A DNA stretch of 64,000 bases, from NCBI RefSeq assembly GCF_014250515.1, contig NZ_CP060202.1:1671001-1735000 (forward strand). Direction: 5' to 3'. The position numbers and the translations under genes were made by a program. The notes beneath the pieces were generated by a model, which saw nothing but the letters and a program-made list of their open reading frames with translations, was not told the origin of the DNA and did not search any database. How positions within the stretch are numbered: position 1 is the first letter of the stretch; each line of letters starts with the position of its first letter. Shown here in pieces: positions 50,132 through 58,625 of this stretch. The stretch comes from Hymenobacter sediminicola. GTDB lineage: Bacteria > Bacteroidota > Bacteroidia > Cytophagales > Hymenobacteraceae.

Positions 50132-52030
50132 TTACACTAGCTCGGCCAGCTCCAGCCACCTTTCTCCTTTGGTATCGAGGTCGGCGTCGGTGCGCTTGAG
50201 TTGGGCGGCCCAGTCAGCCAACTCAGTGTGCGAGCCAGTGCCGGCATTCAGCTTCCCGATGAGGTCCTGCTTGAGGGTTTCCAGCCGTTCCAGCTCTTTT
50301 TCCAACTGCTCGTACTCCTTTTTCTCCGCGAAGCTGGCCTTGCGCTTGGCCGCCGCCGGTGCGGCCGGGGCCGTAGTAGCAGAAGCCTGGTTCACCGATT
50401 TCAGGGCCTTTTCTGCGTCGCGGGCGCCGTTGTCGGCGGGTTGCTCCTGCAGCCACTCGCGGTAGTCGGTGTAGTTGCCGGGGAACTGTCGGATTTTGCC
50501 GCCTGGCTCCAGCGCAAACACCTGCTCTACCAACGCATCCATGAAGTACCGGTCGTGGCTCACGATGATCAGGCAGCCCGTAAACTGGAGCAGAAATTCC
50601 TCCAGAATGTTGAGTGTGATGATGTCGAGGTCGTTGGTCGGCTCGTCAAGAATCAGGAAGTTAGGATTCTTGATCAGCACGCGCAGCAACTGCAGGCGGC
50701 GCTTTTCGCCGCCGCTCAGCTTGCTGACCAGCGTGTACTGCTGAGCCGGCGGAAACTGGAAGTGCTGCAGAAACTGCGACGCCGTCACGACGCTGCCATC
50801 GGCCAGCTCAATTACCTCGGCCACTTCCTTCACAATGTCAATCACGCGTTGCGAAGGGTCGAACTGCAGCTCGGTCTGAGTGTAGTAGCCGAACACAGTG
50901 GTCTGACCTGCATCTACGGTGCCGGAATCGGGGGCGAGCTGCTTGGTGAGCATGTTGAGCAGCGTGGACTTGCCCGCGCCGTTGGGACCCACCAGGCCAA
51001 TCCGGTCCTTTTTCTTGAACACATAGCTGAAATCGTCGAGCACTACTTTGTCGCCGAACCGCTTGCTCAGATGCTCTACTTCGATGATTTTGCCGCCCTG
51101 GCGGGTGGTTTTCACCGACAGCTCCATGTCCGGGCCTTTGATTTTGGTACGGGCCTTTTCCTGGGTTTCGTAAAACGCGTCGATGCGGGCTTTCTGCTTG
51201 GTGCCACGGGCTTGGGGCTGGCGGCGCATCCATTCTAGCTCCTTGCGCAGCAAGTTGCGCGCCTTTTCCACCTCGGCGGTTTCCATCTGCTCCCGCTCGG
51301 CCTTCTTCTCCACGAAGTAAGCGTAGTTGCCCTGGTAGCGGTGCACACGGCCGCCATCCAGCTCCACAATTTCATTGGCTACCCGGTCCAGGAAGTACCG
51401 GTCGTGGGTCACCATGAGCAGCGTGAGGGAAGGAGAGGCCAGCCGGTTTTCCAGCCACTCAATAGTGGCCAGGTCCAAGTGGTTGGTAGGTTCGTCGAGA
51501 ATGAGCACGTCGGGCTCCTCAATCAGCACGCGGGCCAGGGCCACACGCTTGCGCTGCCCGCCCGAAAGCTTGCTCACATTGCGCTGCAGCAGCTCGCCCA
51601 GAATCCCCAGCTTGCCCAAGATCTGCTGCACTTGCGACTCGTAGTCCCAGGCATTATAGGAGTCCATCAGTTCCATCACGCGCTGCAGGTCGGCAGGCTT
51701 GTGGTCGGGGTCATTCACTACATGCTCGTAGTCGCGGATGGCGGCCAGCGTGTCGTTCTGGCTGGCGAAGATGGTTTCCTCTACCGTCAGCGACTCATCA
51801 AATACCGGCTGCTGGCCCAGGAAGGCCACACGCGTGTCTTTGCGGGTGCTGACGCTGCCGGTATCCGGCGGCTCCAGTCCGGCCAGTATCTTAAGCAGCG
51901 TGGTTTTGCCAGAGCCGTTGATGCCTACCAGGCCCACGCGCTGGCCCTGGAGCAGGCCAAAGTTCAGTTCCCGGAAAAGCCACCGGTCGGCATAGTTCTT
52001 CGAAAGATTCTCAGCAGACAGCAAATTCAT
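50132..52030 (-). CDS. ABC-F family ATPase (Uup-like)
   Basis: A 632-residue cytosolic protein with two ABC domains and no membrane segment. Walker A motifs are GINGSGKTTLLK near residue 37 and GPNGAGKSTLLN near 350. The signatures are LSGGQRKRVALA near 155 and LSGGEKRRLQLL near 438, each followed by an EPTN Walker B/linker (ILDEPTNHLDL and ILDEPTNDLDI). A C-terminal coiled coil (EKKEYEQLEKELERLETLKQ) resembles Uup. ABC-F proteins act on ribosomes to resolve stalls; Uup also affects DNA transposition. The ATG at 52030 is five bases after a promoter box, so its transcript is probably leaderless. Confidence 0.93.
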   Translation of the reverse strand: MNLLSAENLSKNYADRWLFRELNFGLLQGQRVGLVGINGSGKTTLLKILAGLEPPDTGSVSTRKDTRVAFLGQQPVFDESLTVEETIFASQNDTLAAIRDYEHVVNDPDHKPADLQRVMELMDSYNAWDYESQVQQILGKLGILGELLQRNVSKLSGGQRKRVALARVLIEEPDVLILDEPTNHLDLATIEWLENRLASPSLTLLMVTHDRYFLDRVANEIVELDGGRVHRYQGNYAYFVEKKAEREQMETAEVEKARNLLRKELEWMRRQPQARGTKQKARIDAFYETQEKARTKIKGPDMELSVKTTRQGGKIIEVEHLSKRFGDKVVLDDFSYVFKKKDRIGLVGPNGAGKSTLLNMLTKQLAPDSGTVDAGQTTVFGYYTQTELQFDPSQRVIDIVKEVAEVIELADGSVVTASQFLQHFQFPPAQQYTLVSKLSGGEKRRLQLLRVLIKNPNFLILDEPTNDLDIITLNILEEFLLQFTGCLIIVSHDRYFMDALVEQVFALEPGGKIRQFPGNYTDYREWLQEQPADNGARDAEKALKSVNQASATTAPAAPAAAKRKASFAEKKEYEQLEKELERLETLKQDLIGKLNAGTGSHTELADWAAQLKRTDADLDTKGERWLELAELV

Positions 52031-52035
52031 ACCTG

Positions 52036-52043
52036 CAAAGGTA
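52036..52043 (-). promoter_or_regulatory. -7 box directly before ABC-F start (leaderless)
   Basis: Reads TACCTTTG on the minus strand, an exact TAnnTTTG match, five bases before the ATG. Confidence 0.55.
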
Positions 52044-52117
52044 CGCCACAGGAGTCAGCAGACAGAAGCCACTGGCAAGTAGTTGAGATAAAATCCGGTG
52101 TGCGGCACCTAGTGGCC

Positions 52118-52351
52118 CTATATCACCCGGATTCGGTCTACATGCAGGTCGTCGCGCAGTATTTCGAGGCCTTTGTAAGCTAGGGGGCGGCCGGTGTTGT
52201 GGGTCAGCTCGCCGCCATCTGCATGCAGATGAGCGACATCGAGGATGAGCTGCGTGTATTTTCGTTCGCCCAGCTCGATGGCAATAGGGCGGCCCTGGGA
52301 GGAATCGAAGGACGCCAGTGCGCGGTCAATTTCGGCCAGAATGTTACTCAT
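52118..52351 (-). CDS. Small conserved protein, unknown function
   Basis: A 77-residue protein: MSNILAEIDRALASFDSSQG followed by PIAIELGERKYTQLILDV and a C-terminal GLEILRDDLHVDRIRVI. It is a compact alpha/beta composition with no recognised domain. The ATG at 52351 is chosen; the longest frame begins 33 codons earlier with a low-quality stretch. It is divergent from murI and upstream of the ABC-F gene, which has its own promoter. Confidence 0.6.
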   Translation of the reverse strand: MSNILAEIDRALASFDSSQGRPIAIELGERKYTQLILDVAHLHADGGELTHNTGRPLAYKGLEILRDDLHVDRIRVI

Positions 52352-52487
52352 AGCGGTGGGCAAAGGGGGCGGTGTAATAGCGGAAGATAGGAATTCGGGG
52401 GAATTGTAAAATTTTGGCCGGGTTTTTTGCGCAGAAACCCAGCATTGCAAGGCAGTTCCGTTGGTTCCTCGTTACTTGCCTCCTGAT

Positions 52488-53309
52488 ATGACTCCAGACC
52501 TCACTACTCGCCCCATTGGCGTATTCGACAGCGGCATTGGCGGCCTTACTGTAGCCCGTGCCGTAGCCCGTGTGCTTCCGCACGAGCGGCTCGTGTATTT
52601 CGGCGACACCGCCCATTTGCCCTACGGCGACAAGAGCACCGCTGCCATCCAGGCCTACTCAGTCAAGATATGTGACCTGCTACTCAAGCAACACTGCAAA
52701 GTCATTCTTATTGCCTGCAATTCAGCTTCGGCGGCGGCGTATGAGCTGGTGCGCGAATATGTCGGCTCCAAAGCCCGCGTCCTGAACGTCATCGACCCAA
52801 TTGTGGCGCATGTGGGGCAGGTATATGCCGGCCGTACGGTCGGGCTCATCGGTACCAAGCAAACGGTGAACAGCAACGTCTACCGCAAAAAAATAGACGA
52901 CCTCGACGCCGGTGTGCAGCTGCAAAGCCTGGCCACGCCGCTGCTGGCCCCCATGATTGAGGAAGGCTTTTTCGATAATTCCATTGCCGGCAACATCATC
53001 GAAACGTACCTCTCCAATCCGCTCTTGGACGGCATAGAGGCGCTGGTACTGGCCTGCACGCATTACCCCCTCATCAAGAAGCAGATTGCCGAGTACTACA
53101 AGGAGCGGGTGAAGGTGCTGGATGCTTCTGACGTAGTAGCTGCCCATGTGCAACACTACCTACAGGACAACCAGCTGGCTGCCAAACCAGGCAAAATAGC
53201 TCCCGTTCACCAGTTTTACGTTTCCGATTTCACCCGGTCGTTTGAGGAAAGTACTCGTATCTTTTTCGAGCAGGAAGTGCATCTGGAGCACTACCCGCTC
53301 TGGGAGTAA
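52488..53309 (+). CDS. murI: Glutamate racemase
   Basis: A 273-residue cofactor-independent racemase. The two catalytic cysteines are in ACNSAS near residue 75 and ACTHYP near 187. IGVFDSGIGGLTVARAV opens the protein, and FGDTAHLPYGDK follows. It makes D-glutamate for peptidoglycan in the cytosol. The start is ATG at 52488; the longest frame starts nine codons earlier without support. Length is typical. Confidence 0.96.
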   Translation: MTPDLTTRPIGVFDSGIGGLTVARAVARVLPHERLVYFGDTAHLPYGDKSTAAIQAYSVKICDLLLKQHCKVILIACNSASAAAYELVREYVGSKARVLNVIDPIVAHVGQVYAGRTVGLIGTKQTVNSNVYRKKIDDLDAGVQLQSLATPLLAPMIEEGFFDNSIAGNIIETYLSNPLLDGIEALVLACTHYPLIKKQIAEYYKERVKVLDASDVVAAHVQHYLQDNQLAAKPGKIAPVHQFYVSDFTRSFEESTRIFFEQEVHLEHYPLWE

Positions 53310-53391
53310 TGTTTTGCGTCTGTTCGCTGTTCACCCTGAAAACAGTGGCAGAAAACCCCACTAATACCCCACCTACACGCTACTAGCTGCT

Positions 53392-54075
53392 ATGAACAAA
53401 CCGTATTACCGCTTCGGCGACTGGCGCCGCAATGTGCTGCTGGTAGCCGCCGCTACCAGCCTGGGTCTGATGCTGCCCGCCTGTTCCGGTGGTAGTTCCG
53501 ACTCTGAGAATACTGCTGCCGAAGGCGACTGGAGCAGCGGCAATTCGTACTCGGAAGGTGTTGTCACGGAGATGACCGAAGTGCAGCCCGGCGAGTGGAA
53601 AATCACGGCTGAGCGGCCGGCCGGCAAAGAGGAAGTGGCCGCCGTGCTCAAGCACTTCGATGGCAAGGTTGACACACTGCAAGGAGAAGCCCTGCAACGC
53701 CAAATGCAGGACTACACCCGCGCCAACCCCGAAAACCACGCGGGCCGCTCCGGTATGATGGACGTGCTTATGTGGGGTGGTATCGGGTACATGGCTGGGC
53801 GGTTTCTCACACCCAATGTGGGGGCCTATGCCAACCCTGGCCTGGTGCAGCAAAACAATGGCTGGCGCAGCCGGGTAGCGCAGGAGCGAGGCCAGGGCCG
53901 TAGCTTTTTCGGCCGGGGCTTTTCGGGAACCCGCAGCAGCACGGGCATCCGGCCCAGCACTACCGTCACGCGCAGCACCGGCTATGGAAGTCGTAGCAGC
54001 ATCCGGAGCAGTGCCCCCAGTTCGGGGCGCAGCAGCGGTTTCGGCAGCCGTGGCGGCCGTGGCTTTGGCGGCTAA
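53392..54075 (+). CDS. Lipoprotein with Ser/Arg/Gly-rich tail, YgiB-like
   Basis: A 227-residue lipoprotein. A signal peptide with lipobox MLPAC near residue 31 is followed by a small globular part (VQPGEWKITAERPAGKEEVA) and a hydrophobic GYMAGRF segment near 133. A long Ser/Arg/Gly/Thr tail (about 150-227, SSTGIRPSTTVTRSTGYG) closes it. The layout of cysteine anchor, GYMxGR segment and TTVTR/GGFG-like tail resembles YgiB/UPF0441 and UPF0323 proteins. The next gene is a glutathionylspermidine-synthase-like protein, as with ygiB-ygiC in enterobacteria. Function unknown. Confidence 0.75.
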   Translation: MNKPYYRFGDWRRNVLLVAAATSLGLMLPACSGGSSDSENTAAEGDWSSGNSYSEGVVTEMTEVQPGEWKITAERPAGKEEVAAVLKHFDGKVDTLQGEALQRQMQDYTRANPENHAGRSGMMDVLMWGGIGYMAGRFLTPNVGAYANPGLVQQNNGWRSRVAQERGQGRSFFGRGFSGTRSSTGIRPSTTVTRSTGYGSRSSIRSSAPSSGRSSGFGSRGGRGFGG

Positions 54076-54090
54076 CTATTCGCCTGTATC

Positions 54091-54147
54091 AAGCACTCAG
54101 CTAGTCTGCACCTGTTGTGGGTGGGCTGCCTGAGTGCTTCTTCGTTT
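54091..54147 (+). terminator. Hairpin between the YgiB-like and YgiC-like genes
   Basis: AAGCACTCAG (54091-54100) pairs perfectly with CTGAGTGCTT (54130-54139), followed by CTTCGTTTC. It may partly uncouple the two genes. Confidence 0.55.
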
Positions 54148-54166
54148 CGTCTTCAGCATATAGTAT

Positions 54167-55342
54167 ATGATTACGCTGCTTCCGCTTTCCGGTGATATGG
54201 CGCCCGCATTACGCGGGTTGGGTTGGGACTGGGCCTTGGAAGATGCCTGCCAGAACTACGCGGCCCGTGAGGCCGTGCAATTGCCAGAAGCAGAAGCAGA
54301 TGCTTTGCTACAGGCTGCCGATACGCTCTATGAGCTGCTGGTGCAGTCTATTCCCGATCCTATTCCTGATTCGCTCCTCAGCCAGCTTGCTATTCCGCCG
54401 CTGCTCTGGCCCGCCGTGCGCCACTCCTGGAACGACGACCGGCACTGGCACCTCTATGGCCGCTTCGACTTGGCCCAGACGCCCGAAGGCCCCAAGCTTC
54501 TCGAATTCAATGCCGACACGGCCACAAGCATTCCAGAAACCGCCGTGGTACAGTGGGCTAGCCTGATGGCAGCCGGGCAAGCTGAGGAAGAGCTGCAAGC
54601 CAATGGTCTGTTTGAAGGTATCCAAAACCAGCTAGCGGAATGGCTACAACGCAACGACGACCTGGAGCCTACATTGCTGCTGCTACATCTGCCCGGTAGC
54701 GCCGAGGACGCTGCCAACTGTGCCGTAGTAGCCGAAGCAGCCCGTGAGGCCGGATTTTCTACTGTCCATGTCTGTTCTGCTGATGCCATGCAGGTGGCGG
54801 TGGTAGGCGAGGAGCGAGGCGTCTGGGCCGAGGTGGAACCAGGGCAGTGGCAACGTTTTGGCTTCTTGTTCAAGCTGGTGCCCTGGGAAATTATGGCGGA
54901 CGAGGAGCCAGCCCTGACGGCTGACCTCATTCAGCTGCTCCAAAGCCGTGATGTAATCATTGCTAATCCTGCCTACACGCTGCTCTTTCAGAGCAAAGCC
55001 ATCTTGGCGTGGCTCTGGCTGTGTTTCCCGCAGCACCCGATGCTACTCGAAACTTCCTTCCAGGACCTCAGTGGCCACTATGTGCGCAAACCGTTGCTGG
55101 GCCGTGAGGGACAGAACGTAACGGAAGTGACGAATGGCCAGCTTGGGCAACAGGTGGAAGGTGAGTTTGCACGCCAGCCACACATCAGCCAGCGCTACGC
55201 GCAACTGCCGCAGGATGCGCAGGGCCGCTTATATCAGGCGGGTGTGTTCTGGGCCGGAGCTGGATGTGCTATTGGCTATCGGCGCGCTACTGGTTTCATC
55301 ACCAATCTGTCGGAGTTTGTGCCGCACGTGCTAGTAGAGTAG
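54167..55342 (+). CDS. Glutathionylspermidine synthase-like ATP-grasp protein (YgiC-like)
   Basis: A 391-residue ATP-grasp protein of the GSP_synth family. It shows YGRFDLAQTPEGPKLLEFNA with DTATSIPE, then FKLVPWE, NPAYTLLFQSKAILAWLW and YVRKPLLGREGQNV near the C-terminus. These match the synthetase half of glutathionylspermidine synthase and the YgiC/YjfC proteins. It should ligate a carboxylate to an amine with ATP; the acceptor is unknown and no amidase half is present. It follows the YgiB-like lipoprotein by 91 bases. Confidence 0.87.
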   Translation: MITLLPLSGDMAPALRGLGWDWALEDACQNYAAREAVQLPEAEADALLQAADTLYELLVQSIPDPIPDSLLSQLAIPPLLWPAVRHSWNDDRHWHLYGRFDLAQTPEGPKLLEFNADTATSIPETAVVQWASLMAAGQAEEELQANGLFEGIQNQLAEWLQRNDDLEPTLLLLHLPGSAEDAANCAVVAEAAREAGFSTVHVCSADAMQVAVVGEERGVWAEVEPGQWQRFGFLFKLVPWEIMADEEPALTADLIQLLQSRDVIIANPAYTLLFQSKAILAWLWLCFPQHPMLLETSFQDLSGHYVRKPLLGREGQNVTEVTNGQLGQQVEGEFARQPHISQRYAQLPQDAQGRLYQAGVFWAGAGCAIGYRRATGFITNLSEFVPHVLVE

Positions 55343-55833
55343 GCTGTCTTCTTTTCGAGCATTGCTCTGCGAAGCACCTATTAGCTATATACTATAGAGC
55401 ATATAACGGATAAGTCACCCGGCTAGGCTCCCAAGTCTGGCCATGCCGTGTTGTATACACCGCTCAGCGAAGCGGTAAATAAGGCCACGGCCAGTTCAGC
55501 AAGACACACAGGCGCTTTCATCCAACTAGCTTCGACATATACCAGCAGTAATAAGCTAGAAGACCCTCGAATTTGTCAACTGTAGCAACGTCGGCCGATG
55601 CTGGCAATACCTATGCGGCTAAGCTGTGCAGTAGTTCACTTCTAAGGGGTAAACACAGAATTATTTTAAGATCCTCTTCGTCAAGTGTATAGTCAGATAA
55701 GAGCAATCTGTTAGCAATATAGATTTGTATTATTTCACTTTATATTTAAATTTATGGTCTAAAACAGTAAAATCATCCTTGAACGGATGCAGATGGATGT
55801 TTTGGATTTGTTTAGTTCATTATTAGCAGAGTT
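55343..55833. other. AT-rich region upstream of the curli cluster
   Basis: A 491-base gap between the ATP-grasp gene and csgE. The last 200 bases are markedly richer in A and T than the rest of the window. A TAGATTTG box lies at 55720-55727. No gene, tRNA or clear inverted repeat is seen. It probably holds the regulatory region of csgEFG. Confidence 0.5.
55720..55727 (+). promoter_or_regulatory. Putative -7 box of csgEFG
   Basis: TAGATTTG, an exact TAnnTTTG match, about 107 bases before the csgE ATG. No TTG at the expected -33 position. Confidence 0.45.
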
Positions 55834-56463
55834 ATGTTTGGTCTCCTCCCATTTTCTGCCCAGCCCTCACTGGCATCGTGTATAGGCTCTGTCACCAAGG
55901 CTTGTAGCGCTATTCTGCTTGTAGTGCTGTGTCTGTCAGCTACCTCGGCCGCCGGCCAAGGTGAGCGGCGCCGGCCAACCCGCGAAAACACAAAGGCTAC
56001 TGATTCACAACAAGCGCCAGTTCGGGAGTCAAAAGCCGCACCCTTGCCCGCCAACAAGCTGGAAGAAGCATTGAGGCTGCTGCTCAAGGTAACGTCTGAT
56101 TCTGCCACCACTACTGCTCAGCGCCAGAAGGCAGTAGAAATAGAAGGCCTTATTGTGGATCAGACCATAACCAAAGTAGGGCACGATTTCTACGACATCT
56201 TTTACACGCAGTTTGAAGCACCGGCGGGTAGCGGTGAGTATGTGGTAACCATCACAGAAAAACCAGCCCGTGGCACCAGTACGCTCATCTCAGTAAACGT
56301 CAACGATACGGATTTGCTTGAAATGCCTCTGCAGCCCAAACCCGAATATATCGAGGCTGCTGCGGCCGAAGCTGTTGGTACTGCCATCGGTCATTTGCAG
56401 CAATCCAACAGCCTGAGCCGACAACTGGAAAAAGGCGCAAAACAGCCTCTGGAAACGTTCTGA
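55834..56463 (+). CDS. csgE: Curli assembly chaperone CsgE
   Basis: A 209-residue exported protein. A signal segment (AILLVVLCLSATSAAGQG) is followed by a Lys/Arg-rich linker and the CsgE domain at about 100-190. GLIVDQTITKVGHDFYDIFY is the diagnostic start, and later VTITEKPARGTSTLISVNVN. CsgE caps the CsgG secretion channel in the periplasm and guides curli subunits into it. The linker is longer than in E. coli. First of three closely spaced genes csgE-csgF-csgG. Confidence 0.9.
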   Translation: MFGLLPFSAQPSLASCIGSVTKACSAILLVVLCLSATSAAGQGERRRPTRENTKATDSQQAPVRESKAAPLPANKLEEALRLLLKVTSDSATTTAQRQKAVEIEGLIVDQTITKVGHDFYDIFYTQFEAPAGSGEYVVTITEKPARGTSTLISVNVNDTDLLEMPLQPKPEYIEAAAAEAVGTAIGHLQQSNSLSRQLEKGAKQPLETF

Positions 56464-56513
56464 CGGCCTATAGTTTCTTCTCGACTCTCTTCTCATTCCA
56501 TATTCCACCACGC

Positions 56514-56939
56514 ATGAAACATCTTTTTACACTAAGCCTGCTGCTGTTGCTGGCCGGATTCAGCCATACTGTTGCCGCTCAGGATATGGTATACGAACCC
56601 AAAAACCCCAGCTTTGGTGGCGGCAACTCTTTTAACTACTCGTGGCTGCTGAGTAGTGCTACTTCCCAGGATACGTTCAAAGATCCGGCAACGCTGGTGC
56701 CGCGGGCCGCAGAGGACCCGCTAGCAAGCTTTGCTACCAACCTCAACCGGCAACTGCTTAGCGAACTGACAAACCGCTTTATAAGTGAGCAGTTTGGCAC
56801 CGGCACAGTCAAGGCCGGTACCTACGCGGTGGGTGGCTATCAGATTCAGGTTACGCCCGGTAGCGCTGGGGTAGTCATTGTTATTGCTGATCCGGTTACC
56901 GGAAACCAAACTACCGTGACTATTCCAAATCTGCCCTAG
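56514..56939 (+). CDS. csgF: Curli assembly protein CsgF
   Basis: A 141-residue exported protein with a signal peptide (MKHLFTLSLLLLLAGFSHTV, then AA cut). The mature N-terminus is QDMVYEPKNPSFGGGNSFNY, the segment that inserts into the CsgG channel in E. coli CsgF. The C-terminal part is a beta domain (GTYAVGGYQIQVTPGSAGVV). CsgF sits at the outer opening of CsgG and couples secretion to nucleation. It lies 50 bases after csgE and 57 before csgG. Confidence 0.93.
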   Translation: MKHLFTLSLLLLLAGFSHTVAAQDMVYEPKNPSFGGGNSFNYSWLLSSATSQDTFKDPATLVPRAAEDPLASFATNLNRQLLSELTNRFISEQFGTGTVKAGTYAVGGYQIQVTPGSAGVVIVIADPVTGNQTTVTIPNLP

Positions 56940-56996
56940 TCGGCTTCCCCTCTGCCTGCTTCTCGTTCCAGCTCTTCACCCACCACGGTTCACTAT

Positions 56997-58385
56997 ATGC
57001 GCATTACCTCTTTACTATGTAGTACACTAATCGGCTTGTTTTTGGCGGGATGCTCTCCCTATTTTCATCAGCCCTTCAAAACCGAATCGGCGCGCTTGGG
57101 AACGGAAGTAAATGCCAATGCTATACTGCGGGACTTACCGGCGCCCAGTGCCAAGACAGTAGTGGCCGTGTACAAATTCCGGGACCAGACCGGGCAGTAC
57201 AAGCCACAAGCCAACGGGTCTAGCTTCTCAACAGCTGTTACGCAGGGCACTACCACTATTCTGCTGCGTGCCTTGGAAGAATCCGGCTGGTTTGATCCTA
57301 TTGAGCGGGAAAACTTGGGCAACCTGCTTAACGAGCGGAAGATTGTGCGCTCAACCCGGTCGGAATTCACGGAGCAAACCGGCGTAAAACAGCCAACGCT
57401 ACCACCTCTGCTTTTTGCCGGCGTGATTTTGGAAGGTGGTATCATCTCCTACGATGCCAATATCCTGACCGGTGGAGCGGGTATCCGGTACTTCGGTACG
57501 GGCGCGTCCGGGCAATACCGCCAAGACCGGGTAACTGTTTATCTGCGGGCTATCAGCACCAATAACGGGCGAATCCTGAAAACGGTCTACACGTCCAAAA
57601 CTATCCTCTCGCAGCAGGTGGATGCCAGCCTGTTTCGCTTCGTGAGCTTTAAGCGCTTGCTCGAAACGGAAACAGGGTTTACCTATAATGAGCCCAGCGA
57701 AATGGCAGTGAAGGAGGCCATTGAGAAGGCAGTACAGGCCCTGATATTTGAGGGAATGCGCGAAAATCTCTGGCAGCCAAAAGAAATAGCTGAGCTGACG
57801 GGTGAGAAGATGCTGAACTATGTGCGGGAGCGGGAGTATGGGAAACAGTACGATGTACTGGGCCGGCAAGTACTGAACCGTCCGGATGCTCTGACCTTCA
57901 CTGCAACGGCTGGCTTTCAGCGCTACGGCGGCGACTTCGCGGCCCCGCGTACTATGCCACTGGCTTATGGCACCTTGTCCTATCAGTTTAGGGGCGGCCG
58001 ATGGGCTCCCTTCGTAGGAGTGGGGAGGGGCCGCCTGGCCGCGCAGCAGTATTTCGACCAGACTATTTCCCTGGCCGAAGCCGGCCTGCAAATGAGAATT
58101 TTGCCTACCGACCGTTTTACCCCTTATATAAGAGCAGGTGGCGGTATTCTGAAGCATGGCGAAGGAAACGAGCCTGGCTTCCGCGGTACTATCCCCAGTA
58201 TAGTAGCCGGAACAGGGCTTGAGTACCAAGCCAGCGTGAAATGGAGCCTCACGGCTGGGGTCGACGCCCGGTTCCTGCTGGAAGATAATCTGGATGGAGC
58301 GGTAGTGGGCAAGTACAACGACAATTCTTTTGCCCTACGAGCTGGTTTCGTGTATCAGTTGATGAGTCGCCCTAAAAGAAAGTAA
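56997..58385 (+). CDS. csgG: CsgG curli secretion channel with C-terminal beta-barrel-like extension
   Basis: A 462-residue outer-membrane lipoprotein. Signal peptide with lipobox LAGC (Cys19). The CsgG domain spans about 48-280: FRDQTGQYKP, NGSSFSTAVTQ, LLNERKIVRS, GAGIRYFGTG, YRQDRVTVYLRAISTNN, SKTILSQQV and LLETETGFTYNEP, all as in E. coli CsgG (277 residues). Residues about 283-462 are an addition of alternating beta strands with Gly and aromatic residues (LTFTATAGFQRYGG, APFVGVGRGRL, TPYIRAGGGI). The pattern resembles a small OmpA/OmpW-like barrel. It secretes curlin subunits as a nonamer. The extension is unusual; a truncated barrel or a lid are alternatives. Confidence 0.92.
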   Translation: MRITSLLCSTLIGLFLAGCSPYFHQPFKTESARLGTEVNANAILRDLPAPSAKTVVAVYKFRDQTGQYKPQANGSSFSTAVTQGTTTILLRALEESGWFDPIERENLGNLLNERKIVRSTRSEFTEQTGVKQPTLPPLLFAGVILEGGIISYDANILTGGAGIRYFGTGASGQYRQDRVTVYLRAISTNNGRILKTVYTSKTILSQQVDASLFRFVSFKRLLETETGFTYNEPSEMAVKEAIEKAVQALIFEGMRENLWQPKEIAELTGEKMLNYVREREYGKQYDVLGRQVLNRPDALTFTATAGFQRYGGDFAAPRTMPLAYGTLSYQFRGGRWAPFVGVGRGRLAAQQYFDQTISLAEAGLQMRILPTDRFTPYIRAGGGILKHGEGNEPGFRGTIPSIVAGTGLEYQASVKWSLTAGVDARFLLEDNLDGAVVGKYNDNSFALRAGFVYQLMSRPKRK

Positions 58386-58410
58386 ATCAGCACGATATAA
58401 AGCAACCAAC

Positions 58411-58437
58411 GAGGAGCTGGACCTAGTCCGGTTCCTC
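58411..58437 (+). terminator. Stem-loop after csgG
   Basis: GAGGAGCTGGAC pairs with GTCCGGTTCCTC with two G-T or mismatched positions, followed by GGTTTCGTTT. It likely separates csgEFG from the curlin transcript. Confidence 0.5.
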
Positions 58438-58495
58438 GGTTTCGTTTATATTTAATTATTCTAATATTTTTTTTGAAAAAAAATGATGACTGCTC

Positions 58496-58525
58496 TTGAC
58501 ACATAAATATTTTCATTTATATTTG
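58496..58525 (+). promoter_or_regulatory. Consensus promoter of the curlin gene
   Basis: TTG at 58496-58498, 19 bases, TATATTTG at 58518-58525. This is a full consensus promoter. It is preceded by a T8-G-A8 tract (58467-58483) that should bend the DNA. The leader before the ATG is about 95 bases. Confidence 0.75.
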
Positions 58526-58625
58526 TACAGTTCTTCCGGAGAGAGCAAATGAATAAGTGACAAGTACCTTAAAATTGTAGTACCCCCTTCCCCTTTCTAA
58601 CCACCAACTTACCTTTCCCCACATC

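Noticed and set aside
50201..51238. 345-codon plus-strand frame opposite the ABC-F gene
   Set aside because: Mirror frame of a gene with intact Walker motifs on the other strand.
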